From Myotis daubentonii (lineage: Eukaryota > Chordata > Mammalia > Chiroptera > Vespertilionidae), in NCBI RefSeq assembly GCF_963259705.1, contig NC_081840.1:153014282-153078281 (forward strand): DNA of 64,000 bases. The letters are read 5' to 3'. Under the pieces are notes generated by a model that was not told the DNA's origin, searched no databases, and saw nothing but the letters and a program-made list of their open reading frames with translations. This document shows positions 23,831 through 34,711 of this stretch, piece by piece (position 1 is the first letter of the stretch; each line of letters starts with the position of its first letter). Both the position numbers and the translations under genes were made by a program.

Positions 23831-26364
23831 CCATTCATTCAGATGATGGAATGACCTGCAGTTACCAAAAAAAGACAGGGAAGATGCGCTGTTATGGATA
23901 ACTCAAAAGGCCATAATGGTGTATGTGGGATGAAAGAATCAAGCAAGCAACAGAGGAAACACACATACATACACATACACACACACACTTTAATTCCTCT
24001 GCTCCCTAACTCACAAAATAACTGCCATCCAGTGAGAAGTCGTGTGGTCTAAGATATGGGCTGTCAGCTGGGTGATAGTGGCCTCCGAGTCTGATCTCCC
24101 TTATTAGCTATTTTTCATTTACTTGTGGATTAATTTAAATCCAGTATGAAATCATTAGTGAGGTTATTTCCAGTGATATTACTGCTGAATGATAGGCCGG
24201 TCTGTTCTAGCTAATCATAACTCTAGTTCCAGGTGAAGCAAAGGGAAACCTAGCATTGGAGAGATGAAATTTAAAATGCACCATGTTACAAAGCATGGAA
24301 AATCGTAGTGAATGCTTTCTGTACCAAAATATATTTCATAATTACATGGTTTAACTAAATATAGAACTGATGATGTGCAGAAGTGTTGAGCTGAAAATAT
24401 AAAGATAGGTCCAAAATAGTTAAAAGGTGAATTCACTTTTATATAATTGTGAAATCTCTATCCCTTTACTTTCTTATTAATTTTGCTTTCTTAGTTTCTT
24501 TACAAACTGTTACTTTTTTAATGGAAAAATAGGATTTCTTTCCTACCCTGTGTGTTTGTTGGAAATTCAAGATATCAACTAAGAGGTTTTCCCAGCTCTC
24601 TGGAAAAGGAATCCCACAATTGCAATAGGATGCTAGGTGGTATTAGTTTTCTGTATGATAAGATTACGAGGTGGAAATGATGTTTGGTATACTTAATGAC
24701 TAAATAGTATAAAGTGACTATACATAACTTGGAAAAAGGAAATATTAGAAAGAGAAATTCCATATAATCAGCAAAACATAACTCAGGTATAAATACTTCC
24801 AATGTTAGTGTATCTCCATTATTATAATCCATTGGTTCATTCAGTTTTTAATTGATTTTTAATTAGTGATTTGTAATGAGCATTTCTAAACTCACAAAAT
24901 TGGCCTCCACAATAATTTTTATGCAGGACAAAGTGTTCCCTTTTCAGTTTGTGCTGCAATTCACTCAGCCGTTCCCCTTCTGTGGGATTTATATCACTTA
25001 TGCTCTAAATAATATTTGTGAAAGGGTAATATTTTCATGTTAATTAATGTGTTTCCACTAATTTGTATAGTTTTGTTGGTTTCATTGCCTTGATCCTATT
25101 TCAGTCTGCGGATGTAGGGATGGAATCCACAGCAGAAAAACAAAAGATAAAAAAAGAGAGGGCTCAGTGTTAATCTTTTGAGTTTCAGACTTGAATTCCA
25201 AAATTCACAGAAGAGTTAATTGGTATAAAGAACAGAAATTGAGCCTCAAAATTCAAATTTCTGATTTAAAATTCTCAATGTGAGAGTTTTACCATAAACA
25301 AACAAATGAACAAAAATGGATCATAAGTCTAATAAAGCTGACCATCAAATTTTCCACCGAGGGATTGACCAAAGAAATTAGCTAGTTAGGAACTATTTCA
25401 AGGACAAAAGTATTTTTAAACTCCAAGAGATATGAGGTGGGATAATAATTTCAAAGTGGGATAATCACAAATTGGTGTGGGCATCTCTGAATTAATTAAG
25501 ATTAAAATCCATAAGACAGGAGTGTTGGAGGTTAATGTGCATGCTCCATTCAGTATAAAACACACACACCGTGCTATGCCCTCTTGACATTGTAGCTTAT
25601 AAGATCAATACCCTTTAAAAATAATTGCACATACTTATGATATTGAGTTATAATAAGTTCTTAGATGTAGAACTTAAGGTTCGAAGTGTCTGATGGAGCA
25701 GGTAGATCTTAAAACTGAGTTGGTGGTGACATTGGGGATGAGGATGGACATTGAACCAAAAACAAAACAAAACAAAAGATTCTTGTGAACGCTAGGAAAT
25801 AAGAAAGATACAGGGGTGTGTCAAGTGGGTCTGAAAGTGGCATTGAGGGGTGACTGTTCCTAAAACAGATGACTAAAATGCACTGAGAGACAGAAGTATT
25901 TTAAGATTTTTAAACTTGTTTTTATACATCTGTAAGATCTCTCCTCTCAATCTATATAAAAGTTTGTGTGTGCACACATGCAAACCACACATTCATTCCA
26001 CTATACAAACACTCAGACTCCTTGTCATAGAGCTTATATTCTTATTATTGCTTATTTTTTTAATGTCATCACAGACTAGATTTCCTTTACTGACTTTTAA
26101 GTCTATCACCAGACCAGTGATTAGCAAACGATAGGCATTCACTGAAAATTATAAAAATACAGATGAATAATAAATAAATACATAAAGTGATTTCTTAAGA
26201 GTTAATGTAATGAACGTGTATTTGTTCCTAGATGCCATGAGGTGAAGAAAGCAAATGTAATTATATTTTAAAATATTACAATATTTTCCAAATCAGTGGA
26301 ATCATGGAGCTGTTTTTTGTTGTTGTTTGTTTTATTTACTTTCTCAAAACCTTTACCAAAGATA
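23831..26364. other. Unique AT-rich DNA; CA-rich tract at 23,960-23,990
   Basis: No gene or recognisable mobile element. The frames at 24,215-24,436 and 24,575-24,832 (minus) are unremarkable. Confidence 0.45.
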
Positions 26365-26490
26365 CTAGAGGTCCAATGCACGAAATTCATGCAAAGGGGT
26401 TGGCCCTGGCAGCCCTGGCTTCATTTGGAAGTTCATCCAGAACTTTGTTTGACTGGCCTAATTAGCATATTATGCTTTTATTATTATAGA
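26365..26490 (-). mobile_element. HeliBat, internally deleted, 126 bases
   Basis: CTAG + 'aggtccaatgcacgaaatt', followed by the hairpin (gcacgaaattcatgc, decayed), only about 60 bases of body, and the complement of the 5' end 'gcttttattattataga'. It is the shortest Helitron in the window, and both termini are still readable. Confidence 0.85.
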
Positions 26491-26518
26491 TTACCTATTA
26501 CAATATATATTACATTTT

Positions 26519-26721
26519 TTAAATATATTTTATTGATTTCAGAGAGGAAGGGAGAGAAAGAAACATCAATAATGAGAGAGAATCATTGATGGGCTGCCTC
26601 CTGCACCCTGCCCTCCACTGGGGATCAAGCCCACAACCTGGGCATGTGCCCTGACTGGGAATCAAATCATGAAATCCTGGTTCATAGGTCGACACTCAAT
26701 CACTGAGCCACATTGGCCTGG
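26519..26721 (-). mobile_element. Ves SINE, antisense, older copy
   Basis: Tail, GAGAGGAAGGGAGAG stretch, 'aatcattgatgggctgcc', 'gggcatgtgccctgactgg' and the complement of the A box (cactgagccacattgg). It is flanked by an 18-base duplication starting caatatata at 26,501-26,518 and 26,722-26,739 with one difference. It belongs to the same older subfamily as 30,648-30,863. Confidence 0.93.
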
Positions 26722-26739
26722 CAATATATACTACATTTT

Positions 26740-28599
26740 GATATTCAAAAGTGGTTGTATTTCACTTATATTATTGATCTAATTAATATTTCTCATTATA
26801 TGTATGAATGTAATGTATGTATTAATGCCATTCTTTTTGGTTCAAGAGACCCTTCATCACTTGATTATCTTGTATATCAGTAAGTTAAATTTTGGGGGAA
26901 AAGATTGAATGATTTGATAATGCTGCAGTTCATATGCCATTATTCTGAATATTTCTAAGTATGTGCTCATGCTAAAATCAAGCCACTTCTTCAAGTTTCT
27001 TCTTATGTATGGAAACTGAATGCAACAATTAGTTTATCTGTTTATTAAGCCATGCTGTGAGGCAGTATCAGGTTCCTCTTCCCAGTTATGCCCGAGTGCT
27101 CCCACCGCTTTGACTCTTGTTGTAAATACGAATGTACAGACCACTGGAAAGACCTAAGTGAATTTGCCCTTTAGAAAGCAATTCACTATCCCACCACTTA
27201 CTCAATCCTGAGAGAAATACCTGGAACACATAGAATGCATTCAAAACGGCTCCTCTGCCTTTCTCCCAACTCTGCGCTTCTACAGATTCTCTTTCCCTTT
27301 AAACATTTCCGTCTTTATACCATATGCCGGTGGATGTTTATTGTAGACTGTGGTTAAGAACTATCAGCAGGGTGTCTCTGGCAGATCTATAACAGGTGGA
27401 GCTGTTCTTATAATCTGAAAATAAATTGGACCAAGCCTGTTGGGTCATATTTGTTTTCATCGGAGCCCCAGTGGATGAGCTTAAAAGAAGCAGATTTGTT
27501 TATCACGAGTGGAGGACAGTGGCTCTTGCTGCTCCTTTTAACTGGATTGGTTATTGGCTTTTATAAGCCAGAAGGGCACATTAATACAAAAATACTCCCT
27601 TCCCTACAGCCTTCTTTTAAGCCTAGAAAGTCTTTGTGATTATTTTTTCCTGTTTCAAATAACAAGGCCATTAATAAAAATGAGCCCGAGCCTTCAGTGC
27701 TGGAGGGTGACTGACATGTCAGATCATGGGCAGACTGTCCTGATAGTTTTTTCCATCTTCCTGGTGGAAGATGGAAAACACACACACTCCTTCCCATGGT
27801 TTGGAAGGCACATCTGTAATACATTGTTTGTAATTTTTAAGTTTTTAATGTTGAAATAAATCTATCTAATTTTTTTCTATAAATCTTTCTATGCATGCAT
27901 TTGAAACAGCAATGATGGGCTAACATATTATATCATGAGAAGCCAATGCACAGAGAACCCTCTTTTTTTCTGAAGTCATGATTGTATTTTGGAGCTAAAA
28001 AGTGAGGCAGTGCTACTATAAGTACATTTATACATGCTCATATTTAGTTGGAGTTCTACAAAAGTAAATGGTTTGGGTAAAGTACACATCATAAAGTGCA
28101 CTTCAGAGTAACAGAAATGACTTCTTATGGCCAAGACAGAAACATGCTCTGAGGATCACATTAGAAAACTGCCTGCAGTGGGAAAAACACAACCACTGCA
28201 TGAGGGCAGAATCAAATCTCTGTGTTGTCTAAATTTAACAGTGTGAGTACAACTATCACTTAGTCTTACAGTTTTTAATAAAAGTTTGATCTCCAACAAG
28301 ATTTTGATAGATTGCATGGATAACCCATTAAATTATTTGTCAAAAAAATCAACACTAAAATAAAGAGGCATGGGTTCTTAGTCTAACATTGGGAGCCTTC
28401 ACATGTTAGTACTCAGTGTCCTCATCCAAAGTGAGAAGCTTGGTCATTGTTGCAGACAGGCCTTACTAGGGACCCTGATGAGACAGAGCCTCCCCTGGTA
28501 TCCATGTCTTAGTTTGATGACCTCCCTTGAGGAAGGATATCAGGGGAGAGTGTGTGTCACCAAGGTCCATCATAAGGTCATGACCTCCCTATTTGATTG
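26740..28599. other. Unique DNA, nothing recognised
   Basis: A short perfect hairpin lies at 27,749-27,778. The overlapping frames at 27,451-27,859 are not recognised. Confidence 0.4.
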
Positions 28600-29310
28600 C
28601 TTCTAGCCCTAGAATATGGCGAAGGCAGTGAGATGTCACTCCATGATTGGATTACATCAGATTGCAACTTCTGAGTCACTAGAAAGGTCTCTCTATTGCC
28701 TCCTCAACTTACATCCTTTGGTAGGGCAAGCAGTCATATTGGAGAGGTCTAACTGACCAGGAATTAGGGATAGACTCTGGTCACAAACCAGCTAGGGACT
28801 CAGGCCCTTAGTCTAACAGTCTTCATGGAACTGAATCCTGCCAACAACCAGTGTGCGGTATACAGACCATCCCTTGTTGAGCCGCCATATGGGACCCAGC
28901 CAAGGTCAACACCTCATTGCAGCTTACAAAGACTCTAGAGCAGTGATGGCGAGCCTTTTGAGCTCGGCGTGTCAGCATTTTGAAAAACCCTAACTTAACT
29001 CTGGTGCCGTGTCACATATAGAAATTTTTTGATACTTGCAACCATAGTAAAACAAAGATTTATATTTTTGATATTTATTTTATATATTTAAATGTCATTT
29101 AACAAAGAAAAATCAACCAAAAAATGAGTTCGCGTGTCACCTCTGACACGCGTGGCATAGGTTCGCCATCACTGCTAGAGCAAAGCATCCAGCTCCTCCA
29201 TCCCTAGATTTCTGACCCACAGAAACATTGATATAGTAAATGTGTATTGTTTTCAGCCACACATTTGCAGTAATGTGTTATTCAGCGATAGATAGCCAAT
29301 ATAATTGTTT
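28600..29310 (+). mobile_element. MLT-like MaLR LTR, interrupted by an hAT element
   Basis: Old LTR-like sequence. Its 3' part resumes after the hAT insertion as 'tttctgacccacagaaac', 'tgttttcagccacacattt' and 'gcgatagatagccaatata', the typical end of MLT1-class LTRs. The 5' limit is uncertain. No retroviral genes are beside it. Confidence 0.55.
28941..29174. mobile_element. Bat non-autonomous hAT element (nhAT)
   Basis: 234 bases with matching inverted ends: 'cagtgatggcgagcctttt' at the left, and the complement 'aggttcgccatcactg' at the right. An inner pair 'gcgtgtca'/'tgacacgc' is also visible. The flank is ctctagag on the left and ctagag on the right, an 8-base hAT duplication that appears to have lost CT. 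No transposase is encoded. Confidence 0.9.
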
Positions 29311-29384
29311 TATAGACCATTTCAGACCTTTACACTTTTAGTGATGCTTCATTTCTGTGGCAGAAGATCAAGGAACAGAGTGTG

Positions 29385-29580
29385 GAGACACCATTTGTGT
29401 TTGAAACTTACCTCCCAACTTAGTTAGCCTTGGGCTTGTTACTTAACCTGTATTTTGTCTTACTTTCCTCAGCTTTATCATGGCATAATATGTGCCTTAG
29501 AGTACTACTGTGGGAATAAATGAGTTAAGGCATGTAAAATGTTTGGGACCATGCCTAGCACAGCAAAATATTAACATGAA
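29385..29580 (+). mobile_element. MIR SINE, plus strand
   Basis: The segments 'ccttgggcttgttacttaac', 'gggaataaatgagttaagg' and 'gggaccatgcctagcaca' keep the order of the MIR core and 3' part. Ancient copy. Confidence 0.8.
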
Positions 29581-30631
29581 TGGTCTGTAGTGATGATTAT
29601 ACCTCCAGATGTAGGAACATTCTTCCTCAGCATATGACACACAAATGAACAAGAGTAGACACTGGGAGGAAAGGGCCGGGGTGCAGTATACCTCCTCACC
29701 TGCAATGGGGGTGACTTTCTGAGGTGCTTATACCTCCTGACAGGGGGGATTTAGGTGCAAAGGAAGCTTTATGTGCTGCGGGGAAATGCCCACTCTTAAT
29801 GTTTCAGATTTGATACTCAGGACAAGCCCGATGTGGTAGTTTCTAGATTCTACCTAGTGAAGAAGTATCTGTATGCCAAAGAGGATTACTCCCTTACCAA
29901 TGATGCTTCCAGAGGCTGTTTGTGGAACCCGGGAAAATTGTTGGCACCATCAGCAAGGAGATTCCACACGAACAGCGAAGACCACAGCATAGCTTCAAAC
30001 TTGTAACAAGTGCCGCTGACATCAGTGAGTGAATGAATGAGAACAGAAACCCTCAGACTTGCCCGGGATTTTTAAACCTCTTTATGTCACATGAAGGACA
30101 GATGGCTCAAGAATGGTGGCCAAATTCCTGCTGTCCTTTTCTGTGAGTGGCCAGTCTGCCCACAAATGCAGACAGAATAGCAACATTTTAGTTTTGCATT
30201 AGATTAAAAATATATTCAATACTTTTGTTCAATACTTTTTCTTACCTAAAATTATAGTTAATTTAAGGAGTTGCTTTCCAGCAAATAGTCACAAAAGAAT
30301 GAAGTCAGAAACTTGTAGTTTGTAAAATGTGAAGTCAGTTTGTGTCTCATATTACTTTTCATTTTGAAAAAAAAATTATTATCAACCAATAATTCCAACC
30401 AATAAGCTCTTCTCAAATGAAGAAAGATTAGCATATTGGAGAAGCACTGTTCAAAATCATATTTAGAATTTCTATTAATCAGTTGTGAGTACCATGTTTA
30501 AGACAATGTTTCTAATGTGTTTAATGATAATGTTTGATGTAGTTAAAAAGTAAGGTGTCTTACCATGGATTTTGGTAATATATTCATAGCACTGTTTCTC
30601 TCCAAAGATCTGTGAAATTTCCTTTTCATAG
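29581..30631. other. Unique DNA with an exon-like open stretch, unproven
   Basis: From 29,800 to 30,003 one plus frame is open for 68 codons (including DKPDVVVSRFYLVKKY), preceded by an acceptor-like 'ctcttaatgtttcag'. There is no start codon and no family match that I know. I do not call a gene. Confidence 0.3.
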
Positions 30632-30647
30632 GTCATCTTATATTTTT

Positions 30648-30863
30648 TTTCTTCCTATTTTCCTAATGTTTTTATTGATTTCAGAGAGAGAAAGGGAGAG
30701 GGAAAGATGGATAGAAACATCAATGATGAGAGAGAATCATTGATCAGCTGCCTCTTACTGGGGACAAAGCCCATAACCAGGGCATCTGCCCTGACTCGGA
30801 ATCAAACCATGACCTTCTGGTTCATCGGTTGATGCTCAACCACTGAGCAACACTAGCTGGGCA
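30648..30863 (-). mobile_element. Ves SINE, antisense
   Basis: Complete Ves layout in antisense, from 'tgatttcagagagagaaag' through 'aatcattgatcagctgcc' to the tRNA-like head (gttgatgctcaaccactg). It is bounded by a perfect 16-base duplication, gtcatcttatattttt, at 30,632-30,647 and 30,864-30,879. Confidence 0.95.
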
Positions 30864-31003
30864 GTCATCTTATATTTTTAATAGAGATACATGGAAACAA
30901 CCAAGAGAATTCATGATTGGGCTCAAGTCTCTGTTTTGTCACTCACCGGATATGGAAGCGGGAGATACTGATCAAAGTGTCTGTCTTGATTTCCCCAATT
31001 ATA

Positions 31004-31035
31004 GGAGGCCAATGCCTTATCCATTAGGCAACTGG
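31004..31035 (-). pseudogene. Retro-inserted 5' half of tRNA-Arg(CCT)
   Basis: On the minus strand the insert reads CCCAGTTGCCTAATGGATAA then GGCATTGGCCTCCT. This is the 5' half of mammalian tRNA-Arg(CCT) from about nucleotide 3 to the anticodon loop, with one likely change (tRNA G9 to T). The D-arm core GCCTAATGGATAAGGC and the anticodon CCT are present, and the 3' half is wholly missing. Both sides carry the 16-base direct repeat gatttccccaattata (30,988-31,003 and 31,036-31,051), and there is no A tail. This fits a tailless retropseudogene made from a tRNA half. It is not a functional tRNA gene. Confidence 0.85.
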
Positions 31036-31051
31036 GATTTCCCCAATTATA

Positions 31052-31657
31052 AAATGAAGGAGTACCTCCTGAATTGTTACATAAATTAAACAACATGTAT
31101 TTAAATTATAAATAATTAAATTAATATAATTGTTATTATACACAGTAATATTACAGTAGACTATAAGGATGAGAAAGTCTCCAGAGTCCTTGAGAGTCCA
31201 TTCATGTCAGACATGCACTCTCCACAAATAATGTAGAAACACTGTGATGTAGAAGCAGTATTTAACAAATTCAGGCTAAGGAAAAATATAAAATGATTAT
31301 TCATATTTTCTTGGTGGCTTTGACAACATAATCTGTTTCACATATGTTGCTGTAGATTCTTCTTAAAACCCTTCATAAAATTATGGAAAGCTGATTTCTC
31401 ATGTTTTCTTCCTAAATTTTACAGTCAGAAGATCTGGGGCTTGGATGTGTTGTAAAGTATATGGAAATTATATGTAGTGCAAAGTAAAGCACACCCCTCC
31501 ATCAAACTTAGAGCAGGGCCAAGAGAAAAATGTGTGGGGTGCTCTTCCTTGGACTCCCGTGGGTACAGACGCTTACTGAAATATTTGTGTCCTCACAGCC
31601 TGAAAGGAATGTAGAAAACTTGATATGATTTTGAGAGTTACTGGATGTTGCAAAGAT
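31052..31657. other. Unique AT-rich DNA, nothing recognised
   Basis: No gene or named repeat. Confidence 0.45.
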
Positions 31658-31670
31658 AAGAATATTATGG

Positions 31671-31892
31671 CCCTAACCGGTTTGGCTCAATGCATAGAGC
31701 GTCAGCCTGAGGACTGAAGGGTCCCAGGTTCGATTCCAGTCAAGGGCATGTACCTTGGTTGCGGGCACATCCCCAGTGCGGGGTGTGCAGGAAGCAACTG
31801 ATCGATGCTTCTCTCTCATCGATGTTTCTAACTCTCTATCTCTCTCCATCTCCCTTCCTCTCTGTAAAAAATCAATAAAATACATTAAAAAA
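31671..31892 (+). mobile_element. Ves SINE, plus strand, full length
   Basis: It begins 'ccctaaccggtttggctca'. The A-box region is tggctcaatgcatagagcg and the B box ggttcgattcc. The Ves-specific body, a TCTCTCTC stretch, 'aaaaaatcaataaaat' and a short A tail follow. A perfect 13-base duplication, aagaatattatgg, is at 31,658-31,670 and 31,893-31,905. It is close to the copy at 46,868, so a young subfamily. The frames on both strands here are incidental. Confidence 0.96.
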
Positions 31893-31905
31893 AAGAATAT
31901 TATGG

Positions 31906-32349
31906 AAGGGAAAGACTGGGCAACGATATTCATAGTATCTGTGAGACATACATTGTTTATTCCGTGTAAAGAAGGAAACTTGCGACACAACCAAGTGCCT
32001 ATATGCAACACATTCAAGTGACATCTATATAGGGTTCATGCATATGAAAGTAAAAACAGAAATAAACTAAGGAATATATTGAAGTTGAAAACCCAAAGTT
32101 TTCAGGAAAAACTGAACTGAGTAATTCTGCTCCATATGGTGTAGAAAGGGGTCACTTGATGATATTTAGCTGGTAGCTGAGCTGAGCTGGTCTGGAGAGT
32201 CTAAGGCAGCTTCATTCACAAGTCTGGTGCCTTGACTGGTGTGGCTGATAAGCTGGATACAGCTGGACCCCTCTTCCTCTCCATGAGTCTTAGGGCCGGT
32301 CCACATGATCTCTTCAGCAAGGTTATTGAGCATCTTACATGGGCTTATA
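31906..32349. other. Unique or LTR-like DNA
   Basis: Around 32,180-32,330 the phrasing (ctgagctgagctggtctgg, cctctccatgagtctt) hints at an old antisense LTR, but I cannot assign it. It contains the source-like copy of a 48-base repeat (32,051-32,098). Confidence 0.35.
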
Positions 32350-32850
32350 CAGTAGTCTCTCCTTATCTGCAGTTTCACTTTCCACAGTTTCAGTTACCCA
32401 CAGTCAACGGTGATCCAAAAATATTAAATGGAAAATTCTAGGTATAAACAGTTCTTAAGTTTTAAATTGTGCACAGTTCTCAGTAGCTCAGACCTTCCCA
32501 GGACAGGGATCATCCCTTTGCCCAGGTCTCCACATAAAAACAGAAATAACCTAAGGAATATATTGAAGTTGAAAACCCAAAGGGGAAGTACGTGCTCCCC
32601 ACCCATTAATAATTTGGTAGTGGTCTCAGTTATCAGATTGATTGTTGCTGTATTGCTGTGCTTTCAAGTAGTCTTTATTTTACTTAATAATGTCCTCCAA
32701 ACACAAGAGTAGTGATGCTGGTGATCCAGATATGCCAAAGAGTGCTTGTAGAATGATTCCTTTAAGTGTAAAAGGAGTACAGTACAATAAAATATTTTGA
32801 AAGGGAGACCATATTCACATAATTTTTACAATATATGTATTTTAGTTCTC

Positions 32851-33310
32851 CTAGAGGCCCAGCACATGAAATCATGCATGAGTAAGGTCTCTAGGCCTAG
32901 CCTGCGATCAGGGCCATCTTCTGCCTGTTCGCCAGTCCCCAGGCCAAACGCCACCTCTGCCACCGGGTGGGTAAATTGTGGGCCTGTCCCACAGCTTCTG
33001 TCAGTGGTGGTGGCAGCAGCTCCCACGTGAGCAGCCCTGAGCTGGCAGTATGTTCCATCAGCGGCCAGCCTGGTGCACAAGCATGGAGGTGAAGTCACCG
33101 GCGCCTGCTTTCCCACTGGTCTAAGCCCCGGAGCAGCCGGAAATGAGCTGGGGATCCCAACAGCCTGACAGCCAGCCCAGTCTTCCGGCCACCCACCTCG
33201 GTTCCTCCATTCACCATCGCTGATCTGAGAGTTGGTCAATGCACCTCATGGTGACTGGTCGAGCAGTCATTCTGGTCATTACATTTATGGCCCCTGGCCT
33301 TTTATTATAC

Positions 33311-33314
<4 letters not shown>
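32851..33314 (-). mobile_element. HeliBat, 464 bases, antisense, inside Tigger
   Basis: CTAG + 'aggcccagcacatgaaatc', with the hairpin weakened, GC-rich body, and the complement of the 5' end 'ggccttttattatacagta' before T. Tigger sequence continues on both sides. The antisense frame 32,826-33,239 (137 codons) is the GC-rich Helitron body read backwards and is not a gene. Confidence 0.88.

Positions 33315-33348
<34 letters not shown>
33311..33348. repeat. (ATT)n microsatellite
   Basis: About 12 units, starting exactly at the Helitron 5' terminus. Confidence 0.9.
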
Positions 33349-33349
<1 letters not shown>

Positions 33350-33418
33350 TTACTATGCCTAATTTATAAATTAAACTTTATCACAGGTATGCATGTTTTG
33401 GAAAAAAAAACACACATA

Positions 33419-33584
33419 CAGTGGGGCTTTGACTTACGAGTTTAATTTGTTCCAAGACCGAGCTCATTAAGGAGCTCGTTAACTCAAATTACTCTATCAA
33501 CTCAATGCAAAAAAATCGGTGGAGAGACAGCTGGTATCTCAAAAAACTTGTTAGTCGGGACACTCGTAAGTCACGGCCCCACTG
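33419..33584 (+). mobile_element. Short Tc1/mariner-superfamily element (copy 2), inside Tigger
   Basis: 166 bases flanked by TA. The ends are 'cagtggggctttgacttacg' and the complement 'cgtaagtcacggccccactg'. The interior shows 'gagctcattaaggagctcgt'. Same family as 8,580-8,756, opposite orientation. Its site in the Tigger shows that it inserted later. Confidence 0.88.
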
Positions 33585-34019
33585 TAGTATATATGAGGCT
33601 CGATACTCTGTGGTTTCAGGCATTCACTGGAGGTCTTAGAACATATCCCCAGTGGATAAGAGGGGACTGTTATACTGCCAATCTTTTTAAAGACTAGAGC
33701 CAGCACCTGCACAGCATTACCTCTCCCATACTTCATTGGTCAAAGAAGTCCCAGTCCAGTACACATTCAAAGAGAAGTGAAAATAGAACCCACCTTGATG
33801 GATTCTTTGGCTTAAGAATTTATGTCATGTTTAATGCACCACAAATTTTGTCTTGTAAATTTTTATTTTATGTTATATTACTAATCCTTCTGTCTTAAGA
33901 TTTGTTGCATGAAAGGTTTCCATAACTTTCTGGAATGTCTGTCATTACTTTGTTGACTACCCTCTGGGCAGCCCATCACCCGTTTTCTACTTCTATAACT
34001 TGTGGACAGTGTCTTGAAT

Positions 34020-34190
34020 CAGTGGTTCTCAAAGAATAGTCCCGGAACCAGTAGCATCAGCATCACCAGGGAACTCGCAATTCTCAGATCCCATTTCAGA
34101 CCTACTAAATCAGAAACTGGGATCGGACCCAGGAGTCTATGTTTTTAATAAGCCATCTTGGTAATGTTCAGGGCCACTGTTTTAGAGTTG
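34020..34190 (-). mobile_element. MER5A-like hAT-Charlie element
   Basis: It starts 'cagtggttctcaaagaatag', then 'agcatcagcatcaccaggga', 'cagacctactaaatcagaaa' and 'gtttttaataagcc'. This is the order of a MER5A-type non-autonomous hAT, inverted. The right end is eroded. Confidence 0.85.
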
Positions 34191-34191
34191 T

Positions 34192-34711
34192 ACATTACCT
34201 AATGAAAATTAATACTATCTTAAATTGTCTCACATGAAACTAAAGTTTCTGTTAGGTGTTTTGTGTGTTTTTTTTACCACAGTTTCTTTAAAAATAATGT
34301 ATTGAATCTGTAAATATTACAGTGAATTGTATGCAGCTTTCTGAGCAAAAACAAACAATGCCAAAGAAATCTCGGTGGCTTTCTCTAATTGGTGTCCTCT
34401 CTCAGCTGTCAAAATCCTCTTCTACCTACCTGGCGTGCAGGAGAGACTTCCTTCCACCCACTCAAGGGACACTCTTCAGAGACATCATATCTTTTTTCTA
34501 ATGAATCACTTGTGAAAGAACTTGTATTGTCTCCATCTTAATAATAGTTATTACACAGCTAAAAAAAAAGTAGGTAATTTTGTTGATCCTCTCTATGACA
34601 CCTCATTTTCTGTGTTTTTTTTTTTTTAAATTTCTGATCTTCATTATTTCTTTCCTTTTGTTTTTGAGTTTTACCCTATAGTTAATTTATATTCAGGCTT
34701 TCCTATTATCT
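34192..34711. other. Unique DNA, nothing recognised
   Basis: No gene or named repeat seen. Confidence 0.4.

Larger units (their letters stand above)
32350..33671 (+). mobile_element. Tigger-family DNA transposon remnant with nested insertions
   Basis: The left end is TA + 'cagtagtctctccttatctg'. The right end is 'cccagtggataagagggga' + 'ctgttata', an inverted and diverged match. Between them lie Tigger-like stretches such as 'cacagtttcagttacccac', 'ttatcagattgattgttgc' and 'cctaatttataaattaaac'. The central transposase region is deleted. A HeliBat (32,851-33,314), an ATT run, a mariner-type element (33,419-33,584) and a 48-base copied segment (32,535-32,582) interrupt it. Confidence 0.8.

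Noticed and set aside
32826..33239. 137-codon antisense frame
   Set aside because: It lies within the GC-rich HeliBat at 32,851-33,314, with no domain.
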